Of a DNA stretch of 64,000 bases, positions 1 through 12,800 are shown piece after piece. The position numbers and the translations under genes were made by a program. The DNA lies in the NCBI GenBank assembly GCA_013396915.1, contig VWZL01001934.1, positions 531,146 through 595,145 on the forward strand, read 5' to 3'. The notes beneath the pieces were generated by a model, which saw only the letters and a program-made list of their open reading frames with translations, searched no databases and was not told the origin of the DNA. Source of the DNA: Stercorarius parasiticus (Eukaryota > Chordata > Aves > Charadriiformes > Stercorariidae). Position 1 is the first letter of the stretch. Each line of letters begins with the position of its first letter.

Positions 1-882
1 GGGGGGAGGCGAGCGCCTGGGTTTCCTGCAGCGGTGGTAGTTTGTTGGGCAGCTGGAGCTCAGTGGTTTGGGTACCTGCGCTGCCCGAGAGGTGCAGGTG
101 GAAAGGTCAGTGGGTGGAGTCCTGTAGGAGGGCAGCTGAGCTTGGGTTTCCCCAGGCCTTAAAACATCCCACATGTGTAGCTGTGCTTGTTTACATTAAA
201 AAAAACCCCAAACCTGTGTGGGAGAACTTGCGCAGCCTCAACTCATGGAATTGTGCCTATCTTCATGAGGCTTTTACAGAATAATACCATGATACGCCAA
301 AACCCACACTACTTTTGCAGCACATGGGCTGTGTCACTGTGGGTACTGACCTAAATTACTCTGAGTAGTTACTGGTAGGTTGGGTGTAGCCTCAGGATGT
401 ATGTCTCTGCACTTCAGCAGCTTTTGTGCGTGGCTGTGACTTCTGTAGTAGAGAAGGAAGCTCTTCACAAACCGCCTCTGTGGTCTTCGAGCCCTTTGAT
501 GATATCCACAGGGCCTGCAAAAAACAGACCTGCAGCTGGCAACCAACTCCTGGCCCTGAAATCGTTTTATCTGCAAATTCTTTTCTAGTGTAATTTGTCT
601 GCCTTGTCTCCCCAACACGTCTGCCTCCATCCAAAGGGCTAGTCCAGAGAGTAACAGTTGAAGGATGATTTTTATTTCCAGCCTCCTTTCTTGCAAATAA
701 CTGCTGCATCTGTTTTCCTGTCCATTCATCAGAGTGTTTGGTCCCTGGAAGTTCTGTAAAAAGATCCAGGTCACTCAATAGCAAACAGTTTGATGACTGT
801 CCCCCATTAACTTCTAGATGTGTTGGTGGACTCTGTGTCAAATCCTTGGGTCAGTAACTATTGTATTTGTTTTGCTCTGCAG
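1..882. other. PUSL1 intron 1 (right part)
   Basis: This is the sequence left of the first PUSL1 exon seen. No plus-strand exon with the expected PUSL1 N-terminus (the YFQYxGTDFNG-type strand) was found, so it is taken as intron. The only structure noticed is the antisense RHNO1-like frame at 230-841. Confidence 0.6.
230..841 (-). pseudogene. Possible decayed RHNO1-like copy, antisense in PUSL1 intron 1
   Basis: On the minus strand a frame is open for 149 codons (841 down to 392). It contains LFTELPGTKHS and, 23 residues later, HPSTVTLWTSP. Recalled human RHNO1 (RAD9-HUS1-RAD1 interacting protein) has a similar N-terminal KHS and then HSTITSWVSP at nearly the same spacing. Downstream, in another minus frame near 330-250, DT is followed ten residues later by WR and then L and G, at the spacing of the RHNO1 C-terminal DT...WRRR block, with an internal stop. 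The order is right, but frame changes and stops mean it cannot be functional if the match is real. The comparison is from memory and similarity is low. A 149-codon open frame can also arise by chance in a window this size. Confidence 0.35.
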
Positions 883-3800
883 TGGGGTTATGGAGACTTC
901 GAATGATCAGTCAATGGTTGGAGTCCAGAATTATTTGCAGGTAGGTGCTTGCAAATCATATTGTCATTAAAATGAAACTTCTAGGGTCACATTGTTGAGC
1001 TACAGATATTATCAAGGATAAATATTATTTTTAGATTAACACTCAATAAGACACTTCTATAGTGCTAAACACTATAATATTCAAAACAGTCAAAGTGCCT
1101 TAGAAATGATGGCAGTGTACAGGTGGGAGAAATAGGTCAGGGTGAACTCAGAACCATTAAGATCCTGATCCTGAAAAAGATGTGAAGCCTTCAATGAGAC
1201 TTGAAATTGAGGCATCTGAGTCCAGAACTATGATTCTGAGAGTCCCTGCTCAAGTGCTGGCCCACCTGCATGTACTTGAGCATGTGAGCTTCATTAGTTC
1301 TTATGGCTTTGCCTCCGCTCTTTCTTAGAACTGTCTCAGTTCTGAGCAGGCTTAGCTTACCTGTTTCCAGTTCATATCTAAGTCCTTTATGGGTTTAGAA
1401 ACTAGGTGCTGTGTCCTCCCAGGAGAGGATGTCTCTGATAGGCCTTTTCAGACACGGAACAAAGCACAGCAGGATATCCATTTTTCCAAAGGAAAAAAAA
1501 AAATGCTTCGTTTCCATTCTTCTGGAGTTCTTCTAATATGGGGATGAAAAAAGGTATGATCCTGTCATCACTGTTGTTCCGGTGCTGCTCCCTGGGATTT
1601 CCCGGAATGTAAGAACCAAAGTGGAGTGAGTGTGCAATAGTAGTGCCAAAGGTGCACTGTTACACTAGCGAGTAGAAAGTGGGTCACTTGCACAGGGGAA
1701 ATGCTCAGTACACCTGAATGTTTGTGTAACCTAATGGTAATTTAATTACAAGCTGCTGTTGAGCTGCCTTTGTTCGAGCAGTGCTGGTGAATCCCATGTT
1801 CCTGTGCAGGGCAGGAATCAAAAGGAAGCTGCAGCGTTTTCCTCTCTTGCCTTAGAAGCATCGTGTAGTTTGAAATGATGCTTGTGCTCGTTTAGAAGAT
1901 AAGAGATGATTGAAGAGGTTGAAACTGATTGCTTTAGGTCAGATCATGCCTTTTTGTTACCCTGTTTGGTTTGGTCAGACTGTCTAACCTGAGATCACAA
2001 GCTGCAGCAGTTTGAAGGTGGTGTGCCCACCAGGCTTGTTTGTGATACTCTGTGCTCTGCCTGCGTTAGCTACAGTCCCAGTGTTGCGCAGGAGCGGAGT
2101 TGTTGAAGAGCTGGTCCAGGAGCAGACTTGCTGTCCCACGCAGCCACTCCATGACCGTGGCCAACATATTTCCACACTGGGCCTTGCTTTACTGAGTGAG
2201 GGTGGGAGTTCTTGCATGTTCTTGCTAAGCGGTCTGCAGGAGGAAAGTGTGATGAATTATGGCTTGAATAAGACTTCTCAGGGTGTATTTGTATGGCTTC
2301 TTGCCTGAGACCATTGTGGAGAAAGTGTATAAATATTGTGCAAATCTTGAAAGAAGAGCCCCAAAGGACTTTCTATCTCATTTATCTAATCCTCTGAACC
2401 ATCCAGTGTCTCAGCCCCAGGCGCCGGACTTTGGGTGAGCCCAGCAGTTGTTTTGCATTATCCGAGTAACTTTGTTTTAATAGGCGAATGGGTAGGATGG
2501 GTGATTAAAGGAGAAAAGAAGAAGAAAAAAAGAAAAAGATAAACTTATTTGGTGTTGTCTTTTCACAGTATCAGCACTTTGCAGGCCAGTTCTGGGATAT
2601 GTGCTTTGCTTTCATGTGGTGGTATTGATGCTGGGCACTGCTGAGCAGGGCTGTGTCTATTAGAACCACATGGGAAGTCTTAAAGGAACTTTAATAGAAA
2701 ACTTCTGGGGCCTGTAGGAATTTATCTTCCTCCATTTCTGTGCAGCCTTGAACTTCACAACTTTCCAAAGCCAGGAAGGCAACTGAAGGGAAGGGCAAAA
2801 TTAAATCTGTAATGAAATCCTTATTGTATTCTAAATATGTTCAGACATTTGTTTGCAGTTACAGACAAGCAAATAACCTGTGAGGTGTAGACCTTGTGTT
2901 TTGACAACTGTGCCATTAAAAATGTAATGGACTGGTGTGTGAGCATGTACTGCAGCTCTCTGTGTGATAAGAGAAAATTGCTAGGCTGGGGCTGAGCAGA
3001 AGGCCTGTCTATAACCCTTTGTCATACAGGACATGGAAGCTTTTGTAGTCCTCAGTACTGCTATGTAAGAGAGCCCTGCGACTGTCTGGAGGAAATGGAG
3101 ACTTCTTTCAGTTCGGGGACAGATGTAGATATTTGAAAAAACTTTCAAAATATCTTTGAGGGGGGTGAGCTTTGCAGACAACGCTTTCTTTCTTTCTTGG
3201 AGACAACATATTTGTCTTGAAGCGCTTGGAAGCCCAGCTTGCTAGTGATGGGTCCAAACCAAAATTCCAGACCTTGCCTCCCCAGATTGGGAAGTTTGAA
3301 TCCTGTGACTTGGCTCCCTCTGGTTCCTTGTGGAAACTTAGAAAATGCAGCACTTCATATTCTAGTCCCACTTCTTACAAATGTCCCCACTGTAAAGGAA
3401 GATCTCCTGTGTAGCACTTTTTGCTAAGGTGAGTAGCTGTTGCTTGTGCTAACAGGCACCATATGTGAGGCCTGTGAGGATGTACAGAATTAAGTTCCTT
3501 TTCATGTTTGGTTTGAACCATCTCCTGAGTGTGCTGTTTCCCATTGTGCTGGTAAATGCTGCCCAAAACTAATCTTCCCCACACAAAGCTCTGCTTTGGC
3601 CAGCAGCCTTGTGCTAAGGCCAGGTATTATTCCTTGTGCAAGGAAAAGGGGGAGTAGGAGAGGAGAGAAAGAGAACATACACAAAGTCCTTCCTTTGCAA
3701 GGAAGCTTTGGGACAACCAACCTCCCCTCCTGAGTCCAGCCCCCCCAAAAAAAAGGAAGAGAGAAAGGAAAATAGACCCAGAGATCTGTAATCTTCAACC

Positions 3801-6800
3801 TGTGTGTGGATATTAATTTCAGTGGCACAGGAAATTGCTTTGGAAACCCTTTCTTTTAGCAGAAGCCACTTTCTCAGCTTTTTCTTCCCGGCTTTCACTT
3901 CAACTTTTATCTATTCTACTAAAAATTAGTTAGATTTTTAATTACTTTCAGTTGACATGGCACCCATTGAGTCAGGGAGGGTGTGATGACTTCCAACCAG
4001 AAGCCTTGCACGTTATTATTTATTAGAGCACAGCAACTTAGAAATCGTGCAGCATCCTTGGTAACGCAGTGCAATCTCTTGTGTCTGTGCAACTAACACC
4101 ATTATGCATGATGAAACCAGTAAGCAGTACAGCTGCTGTGAAAGTGAAATAGACACTTATTTTTCCCAAACATTCCTAATGCACACTTGCTTTTCAACAC
4201 ACCCATCCACAATTGTTTTCACAGGTTCCTTTTGTGGTTCCCAGATGCTCTGTAGAGGTAGATGGCTGAGTCTTGAGGGTTTTTTATTTAGACTTCAGGG
4301 AGAGAAGTGGATGAACTTTTGCTCTCCCGCCATAGGTGGTATACATTAATGGGCTTGTTCTCCATCTTGCCTCTCCAGCGTTTGTACAGACTGAGGAGAG
4401 AACAGAGCTGCGAGTAATAATAGCAATCTGGAATGTGGATCCATATCATTCTGGCACACAATGGTGGAAATTTCAGCATGATTTAAAATATGGAAGTACT
4501 TAGTGAATGAAACCTGGTAGTAGAACAGACCTACTAAATGCAAGTAATACTTTTCCCTGCAGGACTGGTATGCAGGGTATTAGAGGTATAAACTGACACC
4601 CTGGGGTGCTTATTGCTTCTCCAGAAATATGATCATCTGGAACGACTATGACTCAGGAAGTAAAGACTAAGTGAAAATGGATAAGATCTGGCTCAATGAA
4701 AGGCCTCCAGCAGGTGCCAAGCCAAAATTTCAGCATTTGTAACACCTGCTAAAGAGAAGGATATTTGCATGCTCTGTGGCTTAAAGAAGGGAGCAGAGAC
4801 CTGTGAACTCTGAGCACATGGGAGGACAATCCAGCTCCTTTATTCCTGTATATTCTCTACTGCTTTTTAGATGGGTGCCCATGGGTAAAGTGCTTAATGC
4901 CTGCCTCAGTTTCCCCGATAGGAATCCTTAGATAATAACCAGCAGGGTAAGGATCTGGATTCATAGCAGTAAAGCCTTTTGAGTTCCTCAGATGAAAGGC
5001 CTGCTTGTTTTAGGGGCTTTTTTTTTTTTGTTCTGAAAGGGCAGGAAAAACTGGTTGCTATCCAAGCAATTACTAAATGTAAATAATGCATCTTTTTTAA
5101 CAGATTAAAGTATATATGAATCAAAGGAGGAAACCATCGGCTGCCGATAGGCTCAAAGGACATCTGGATGGTACAGATATGAGACATTTGCATAGATGAA
5201 GTGGTTGTTTCTGAATTGCCTGCAAAGAGGTTCAGCAGTTCAAAAATTCTCTCTTTAAGGAGATTAATTAGGGTGGGATTTAAATGAAATGTTAAAATTG
5301 AAACTGCAGGCAGCAGTTGATGGTATATTATCAATTGCATGCCTGTTAGGCTGGAGGAAGAATCCACAAACAAAGCTTTCAGCTTTCACAAACTGAGATT
5401 TGTTGTTGATGGTGGTCACATTCCTCCTTGGATGCCCAGCACATATATCCTTCAGTCATTTCTCTAGAGAGGTGTGTCTGGGAGAAAGTTAAATTGCGCT
5501 GGAGAAGGGCAGCTGTGAAAATACCATTTGTTGGACCTGTCATTCAGTCCTGCACCTTTGTGAATTCAAAACAACCAGATGTGCCTTGGAGTCTGCAATC
5601 CTCTCTTCCTCTCCTGTTGGCTCTGCCACAGGGCTCAACTCCCGCTGGCAGAGGAGAAGAGATCCAGTGTTCTGTTCAGATGCAGTGATTGAAATGGGAT
5701 GCAGTGTGGGCCAAGGAGTGCTGCATCCAAACTTCTCCAAACCCAGCACAAGAAAGGAGGATGTTTTCCATGCTCTCTCCTGTTCTCTCTCTCCCTCCAC
5801 CCCCACCCAACTGTGTTCCCACTGGATGTTTTTTGCCTGATGAGAAAGGACGGGGAGAAGAAGGTGGAGGAAAGGAGGAGCCTGCAAAACCCAAACATAC
5901 CTTTGCAGAAACTTTGCCCTTAAAATGCAGCTTCTGCTTTAAGATAAATTGCTGAGGCACAAGCCAAGGTCTACTGCAGAAAACTATTTAATTTCTGTCT
6001 GCTTCTCTCTACATAAGGGTGATAAATAAAGATTTTCATTGTTAATTGTAACCACATGTGAACTCCAAATAGAAGGATTAGGAAGAGGAAAAAGCTAGGG
6101 TCATTTCTGTTCTGTTTCCCAGGCCTTCCCCTGCAGCTCCGTTACATTTTTTCCTTGCCTCCCTGTGCATTTTAATGGTTTGTTTCTGAGAGCCCAGAAT
6201 CCTGTCTGCTCAAATAGTAGGAGTCTGGAAGGTATTTGTGACTCAGCAGTTCAAACTTTATTGACTCTTGGTACCAAATTAAAATCTAATAAAGACCACT
6301 GCTGGGTTCACTACTCAGGAGGGGAGGTGGGAAAGAGAAGAAATTTCTAGTTATTGATCTGGTTTTCTGCCTTTTTTTCGTTGTTTTTCAGTCTTTCAGA
6401 TATGCTTCGCTCATTCCCTGTAACAAATTACATTGGATTTTCTGTTTAAGGGCCTGTCCTTGCAAAGAAAAAAAGTTGTATTTTGCAGTGCTCCAGCAAC
6501 CTACTTTAACACCTTACTGTAGGTAAGACCTACTGTGGTTTTATCATTGCATTAGAAACCTTGGTATTCCGGTAACTTCCTGACCTACCACTGTTTGTCC
6601 CTTACCAAAACCCACCCTGGCTTAGCTAAACGTAGGCCAGTCTAGACAGACTCTTAAATACATAGCATCTAATCAACTCTGTTAGCATCTCTTTTGCGCG
6701 CTCTGTCTTTTGTGTGCACATCTTGATTAGAAGACACTATACTAATGACTCATTTAGAGGGTTTTATTTACTTTCCCAGCAGGAACTGTAGTAATTCACC

Positions 6801-9800
6801 CAGTTGTTTCTCCAGGCCTTTATTAGTAGGTAGAATGGAAAGGCAGAACCAAAGGGGGGATAAAAGCCAGCTGTGAGGAGAGGAACTGTTGGGAAAGGGA
6901 AACAACAATCCTAGCCACAGATGGATTCTCCAGCAAATCCATGCCAAAATCCATATGCAGAACCTAGAGGATCTCAATCACTGTCCTTCCCCTTAAGTTA
7001 ATAGTAAGTTTCAGCTTGATGCAATACAGTTTGCTAACTAATTTTTAAACTGCCTTTCAGATGCAGTGTAATTTTGGGGCCTTTTTGGTCCAAAAAGCTT
7101 GAACTCTGTGACTGTAAAACTTGAATTCTGTGATGGTATAAATCATGTCTGTCATTTTCTGCTTTAGTTTTACTATGGCAGAGGTCTTAGCATGAGTGAG
7201 ACATTGCCTGAATATTAAGGCAGCTCTAGCTCCTGAAGAAAACAGTACTCTTGATGATTAGCCATTCCTGCATTAATGCAGCTGTGGAAGCAGCCAACAT
7301 AAGGAAATTCCATCTTGTGACTGCCGGTGGCGTGTGTTTGTCCTGTGGTTATTTGTACCTGCTGGGATAGCTCAGTGTCAGCTCCTCAACTACTGGTGTG
7401 TTTTATGGGAGCCGTGTCTTGATTCTTAGATCTATTTATATTTATATTTGTTAGTGGGACCAATAAATGCATTACATCAGTGCTATGCTACTACTCATCT
7501 GGTCCCCTGGCTGCTCCTCTGCTTTCAACAATTAATGGAAGCACGTTGCCCTCTGTAGCCCTGCTCCCATGGTGGATGGAAAAGAACTTCTGCCTGTAGC
7601 AATAAGCCACAGTATTTTACACCGTCCTGGCCTGCACTGGAAGCAAAGGATGCAGCCTAAGCTCTTTCAGGCATCTTGGCTGATGTAATTCAGACATCCC
7701 CGTGTGCTTTTTCCATCCCTTTAAGGCTTGGGTTCTGCAGCTCTTTAAGAGCTGCTGAAGCAATCTGAGTCCAGTTCAGTAAATTGCAGGGGTGGTGTCT
7801 GGGTTTAAATGCGTAATTCTCTCTCCTCTTTCCCACTTACCCAATGATATAAAGCAAAGGATAGGGAGATGACTGTTTTTTACTTTGTTTTGTCCGTGTA
7901 AGGAAGCTCACATGGCATTTTGGATGTTCTGTTTGAGGTGATTTCAGCAGAAAATTTGAGAAGCCACTGGTGCTAGGAGAAGTGCCCCGAACAGGCTCCT
8001 CTTTGTCCCTTTCTTTGCAGCCCATCGTAAGACTGTCAGTTACTTCTCCGTGTGAACAGTAAGGAGATACGTGGTTAGCAAGGAGGAGGATGTTTTTTCC
8101 TAGCTAGCTCAAAGCGAGTCCAACATTCATGAATCTATCTCATGTTGGCTTTCAGAAGGCAGCGCAGAACCTAAAACCCATTGTTCCCATCAAGTTCTAC
8201 ATCTCCAGCCGAACAGATACTGGCGTCCATGCACTCTGCAACTCTGCTCACCTGGACATCCAGAGGGCACCAGGAAAGCCAGCATTTGATGAGAAACAGC
8301 TCATCTACTCTCTTAATTACCACCTGAGGCCTGAGCCAATCCGGTGAGTTGGTGACAAGTCAAAGTCTTTTATTTTGCCCTTGTTGGAGAAAGGAGGAAA
8401 TGCCATAGTGATCTCCCATCTTGACCCACAAGCTATATTTTCCCCTGTTAATGTGTTAGCAAACCACTCCCTTGCACGTGCGTATTTCTGCTACTACCAG
8501 ACCCCTGGCACATTAAAGATCACTTTTATTCCACCATTGTTGTTGTTAGATCATCTGTTGGTATCATGAAAACAAGAGTTGTGAGAGAATGGGGTTACCA
8601 TATAAGTTTTGAATTCACTGAGATGACTGTGGTTTCACACATGAGCCAGGAGATTAGTATGTTAGCTTTCAGTGCTGCTTTATTCCTCAAATTCCCTAAT
8701 TTTCTTTATTTATTGAATTAGCACTTGGCAAAAACTTGGCTGCGGTATTGCCTCTCACCTGTGTTTGTGCGAAAAGATGAAGAACAAGGAAACAAAATTG
8801 CTGTTAGTGTTAGCATAATCTACTCTTCCCTTCCCATGTGAGCAGCCTCTCTTCTTCCCTGCTAGACCAAGGCTACCACTTGACATGGTTTAGAGAAGTT
8901 ACATCAGAAACTCCAGTTTAATATTTTTGTAGCAAGACTTGATGGTTTACTCAATGGGATGGATAAAGTCCTTTTCATACTATACCCGCCTGTTAATGAC
9001 TAGGAAGAGTTGCATGTGAATGTAGTGAGGAACTTGATACAACAATCTACAGAGAGCAGAACAGACATTTCTTCTTCCTATTTTCGTCTTTCTTCTTGTT
9101 AGAATTATTACTTCTTGCAGAATTCCGGAGTGAGCTTATTCTGCTTGAGACCTAGGTCTAAATGCCCACACTCAAAGGCAGAAAAAAAATGATCATTAAA
9201 CCAACAGTTTCTGTTAGAAATTTGCATCAATTACATCAGTAATTACTATACCCTGTGAATTTTTCAAAAGGTGGATTGAATTTCATGTTCTTTGCTTTTT
9301 TTCCCAAGCTGTCGTGCAGCTGTCAAACAGTTTCTGTGTTCTTCCCCAGCCATGGGTGCTTTTTTATGGTTAAAGTGTAAATTGAATGAAACACTGGGGT
9401 TTTTAGACTAAAAGCCAAATCTATGCTATGTAACAGAATCAATGTGCCATTTGCCAGCAGCTGCTTGCTGCACTCTATTCTTTCTTGTGTTATTTTGTCT
9501 TATTTGCGTAAACTGAAAACTTCGATGTCTTTGTCCATGCAGCATTTGGCACAATAGGACTTGAATCTCTGTACGGTTCCCTACTGAAGAGTGTGTCAGA
9601 GTACTTCAGTGTGTTGTGCAAGAAGATGGGTAATTTATAGGAGGTATTTAGGTGAGCAAAAGAACTTTGATGCAAGATGCCAGTTGGTAATTACTCAGAG
9701 GCCTGGGTTGCTCTGTTTCACTGTACTGCAGTCTTTCTGATCTCTGGTGCTGTCAACATAAAGGAAGATTATGGAGGCAGATTCCCCATGCCAGAGCAAG

Positions 9801-12800
9801 GACCTGGGACAAAAAAGCACATCCCTCCCCACCCAATGAAGGGATTGTTTTAAGAGTAGCAACATTGCTATGAAGTACACTCCCCCTTCATACTTCATCC
9901 AGTTTGCTTTGTTTTCTAATCTCTTCTTTGTGAAACAGGGCCTGACGCAAATGCTGACATAGCAAGACCTGGGATTTGAGGACTGACATCATACTTGAAT
10001 CTGTTCTTAGTTCTGCAGGGTTTGGGGAACAGTGAATCCAGCTCTAAATGTGCAGGAGCTCAAATAGTTTGGGGTCTGAGGGAGGGAGAGATAAATGATG
10101 GTGTTACTTTTTTTCCAGGAGGTCTTTTGTGCACGTTCCACATGCTGCGTAAAGCCAAGAGTGAGTTAGTATGAGTTGGCTGAAGCTGTGGTATGCTCTG
10201 CAGAAGGTGTTGATGTGCAGTTCAATCAGCTATTTTGACTTTTTCAGAGCACATTGCAAACATTCACACCTTAAGCTGAGGAAGGAACCTGAGGAAAGCA
10301 ATCCCAGGTGGCAGAGTCTTCTCTAGCTTTGACTACAGTGGTGGGCATTCAGTACCTCTGGGGAACTAGGCCCCCAGCATCAGACTCTCTAAGGTGTTCA
10401 CCACTGTTTTTAGAAGCAAAAAAGCAGATTGCCTGCCTCTGGTTGGCAGTAGAAATAGGCAGCTAATCCACAGATGTGACTAGAGGGTGACCAGCATGCC
10501 CTGCACGTGCCAGTGACACATGCAGTGCTGGGCAGAGTCTAGCCAGGTTGCAGAAACTCTACATCTGCATTAACATTGTGTGAAACACAGGGTGACTAGC
10601 TTGTTATTCCAGCACTAGCTTGCTTGAAGTAATGTAAGTGCCGTGTTGTTCAGCAGTCCCTGACACAACCTGCTCCAGACCTTACACTGACTCAGTGTGA
10701 AGCAGAGATGAACAGAAGGGGTCAATTTCTGCTCCAGTGGCCATTCCATATGCCATGGTCTGTGTTGCTGCAAGGAGCATCATTAGGTGGAGGGACTTTG
10801 CCTTCAGAGTTCTGCTATGTCATGTCTAGAGGGCATATTGACTCCAGGGAAGAAATTCCAGCCTATGCTGATAGTTGTGTGTGTGAGAGAGAGTGGTGAC
10901 CTGACATTTGCTGCTGTAACAAGGTACGTTGTGCCTAGGATCCCACCTACGTACCTTCTGTAGGCCTATGCCAAAGAAGTGTTCAGAGCCTGTAGCTCTC
11001 ATGGCCTCAGGATTTGGTTTTGCGGCATTTTTCTGCAGCATTTCTGGAGTTGTATGCCAGTGATGCTCTGCATTTATTTAAATACAGTGGGACCTTTTAT
11101 CTGCAAGCTCACAACTCGGTCAGAGACTGGAGCAGAAGCTGCAGCAACTGTCTCAGCGCCAGCTGCATTCTTTCACCTTGGAACAAGCACCAAGGGAGCC
11201 ATCAGACAGTGGAGAGAAGAGGAAGTAAAATCCTTGGAATCTGAGCTCAGGAAAGAGGGCAGGAAGGCAGGGTGAGCGCCTTGTTACTAGAGGCACATAG
11301 TTCCTGTTAGTGGCTGTTTATTTTGTTGTTTTAACTTGCCTTTTTCCCTGGATGTTTACAGTTCCTTTGACAGCCCTCAGACAGTTTTGGGAACAGCATA
11401 AGGCCATACTGCTTTTCCCCTTTGATCCTAAGAGTCTTCTGGCTGTCCATGTTAGCCTAGCTGTCCCTCCATGAGACCCTCTTGCAATGTCTTGGAGGAG
11501 GTGAACTCAGCCTAAGGGCAGCATGTGATGACTGTTAATGCTGCTTGGGCTTGATCTAGAGTGTGGCTGCCATTCAAAATGCATGACTGTCAGTCCCCAG
11601 AAATCTGTAAGGGAAATTTCTCTCCCCCCGCACCTTATTTGCAAAAATATGTTTTAGCAGTTTGCAGAGTTGATTGAGTCTTCTCTGAAAGCAAAGGTTT
11701 CATGGTGGGTACCTGAAAGAAAAACAAATGCTGATTTCACTGCTTTTACTACACAACCCACGGACAGCCATCCAGTAACAAGTCAGATCATGCATCCCAA
11801 ACTTGAGATTGAATATTAGCATGATAATGCAAGATTGACAGTTTTGCACTTACAAATCCAGTTCCTCCATTGGCCTCTTGAAGTAGCAGCTAGATTCCTC
11901 TGCCGTGAGAGGCCAAACACAAAGCAAATCTCTCTCAAGCTAGCGAAGTTGCATGCTTAACATTTGTGAGTTACTGTCCCTTGACAGCTTTCACCTTCTT
12001 TTACATATGTGTAAGGAGTCTAATGCAGCTGCTGTGGGGTGGGGCTGGAGATTTATTTCTTTTTAGACTGCTGTGTCAATTAAAAAAAAAAAAGATTCTG
12101 AAATATGATTTGACTTATGCGAGGTTTTGCTTGTTATTTTTGCTCAGACTGAGAACTAGGTCAGAATCTATACACCATGGAAGTCAAACCCTTCCTGGAT
12201 ATTCCATCAGTAACAGGGAACATGAAGTAGGTCATAGCTTTGATTTCCTTCCTTAAAAGACTAAAGCAGTTGTTTGGGTGTTGAAACTACCTGATTTTGA
12301 AGCCAGAGGGTACCATTGCAATAATTACTCTGTTCTGTGTGTTACCAGCTACTGAATCTCATCTCTCTCCCCTGAGTTTTGGCTTGTAACTTGTGAGTTG
12401 TGTTGTCTAGCTTTAATGGAATAAGTTGTCCTAGAGAGATAAATCTGCTATTGTAGCCACTTTCAATACTAGTAGTTATAGCTGGCTTTGTGATATCTTG
12501 ACTGATCAGTCCAAGAGCAAACAGGATTGCTGATGAAGAAAGTTTTAAGCTAGAGAGCATCTCCAAAAGAAGACAGCAGTGGGATCTCAGAGATGGGAGT
12601 TGTTGTTTGTGTTTTTTTTATCTCATGCTAAGATTTGACAGGTACGTATCAGGAGGTGGTATCTTCTGATAGAATGCAGTTCAGTTCTGATCAGTTAGAG
12701 AGCTGGAGTTCATCAGGGTGCAGTCAGCTCTACTTCTTTCTCCCTTGGGCTGAACCTTTTAAAAGTGGTTCAGCTGCTTTCCATTAAGGAGCTTGGTGAT

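Noticed and set aside
4880..4918. Possible third MIR fragment
   Set aside because: Only about 35 bases resemble the antisense MIR core, too short to call without a profile search.
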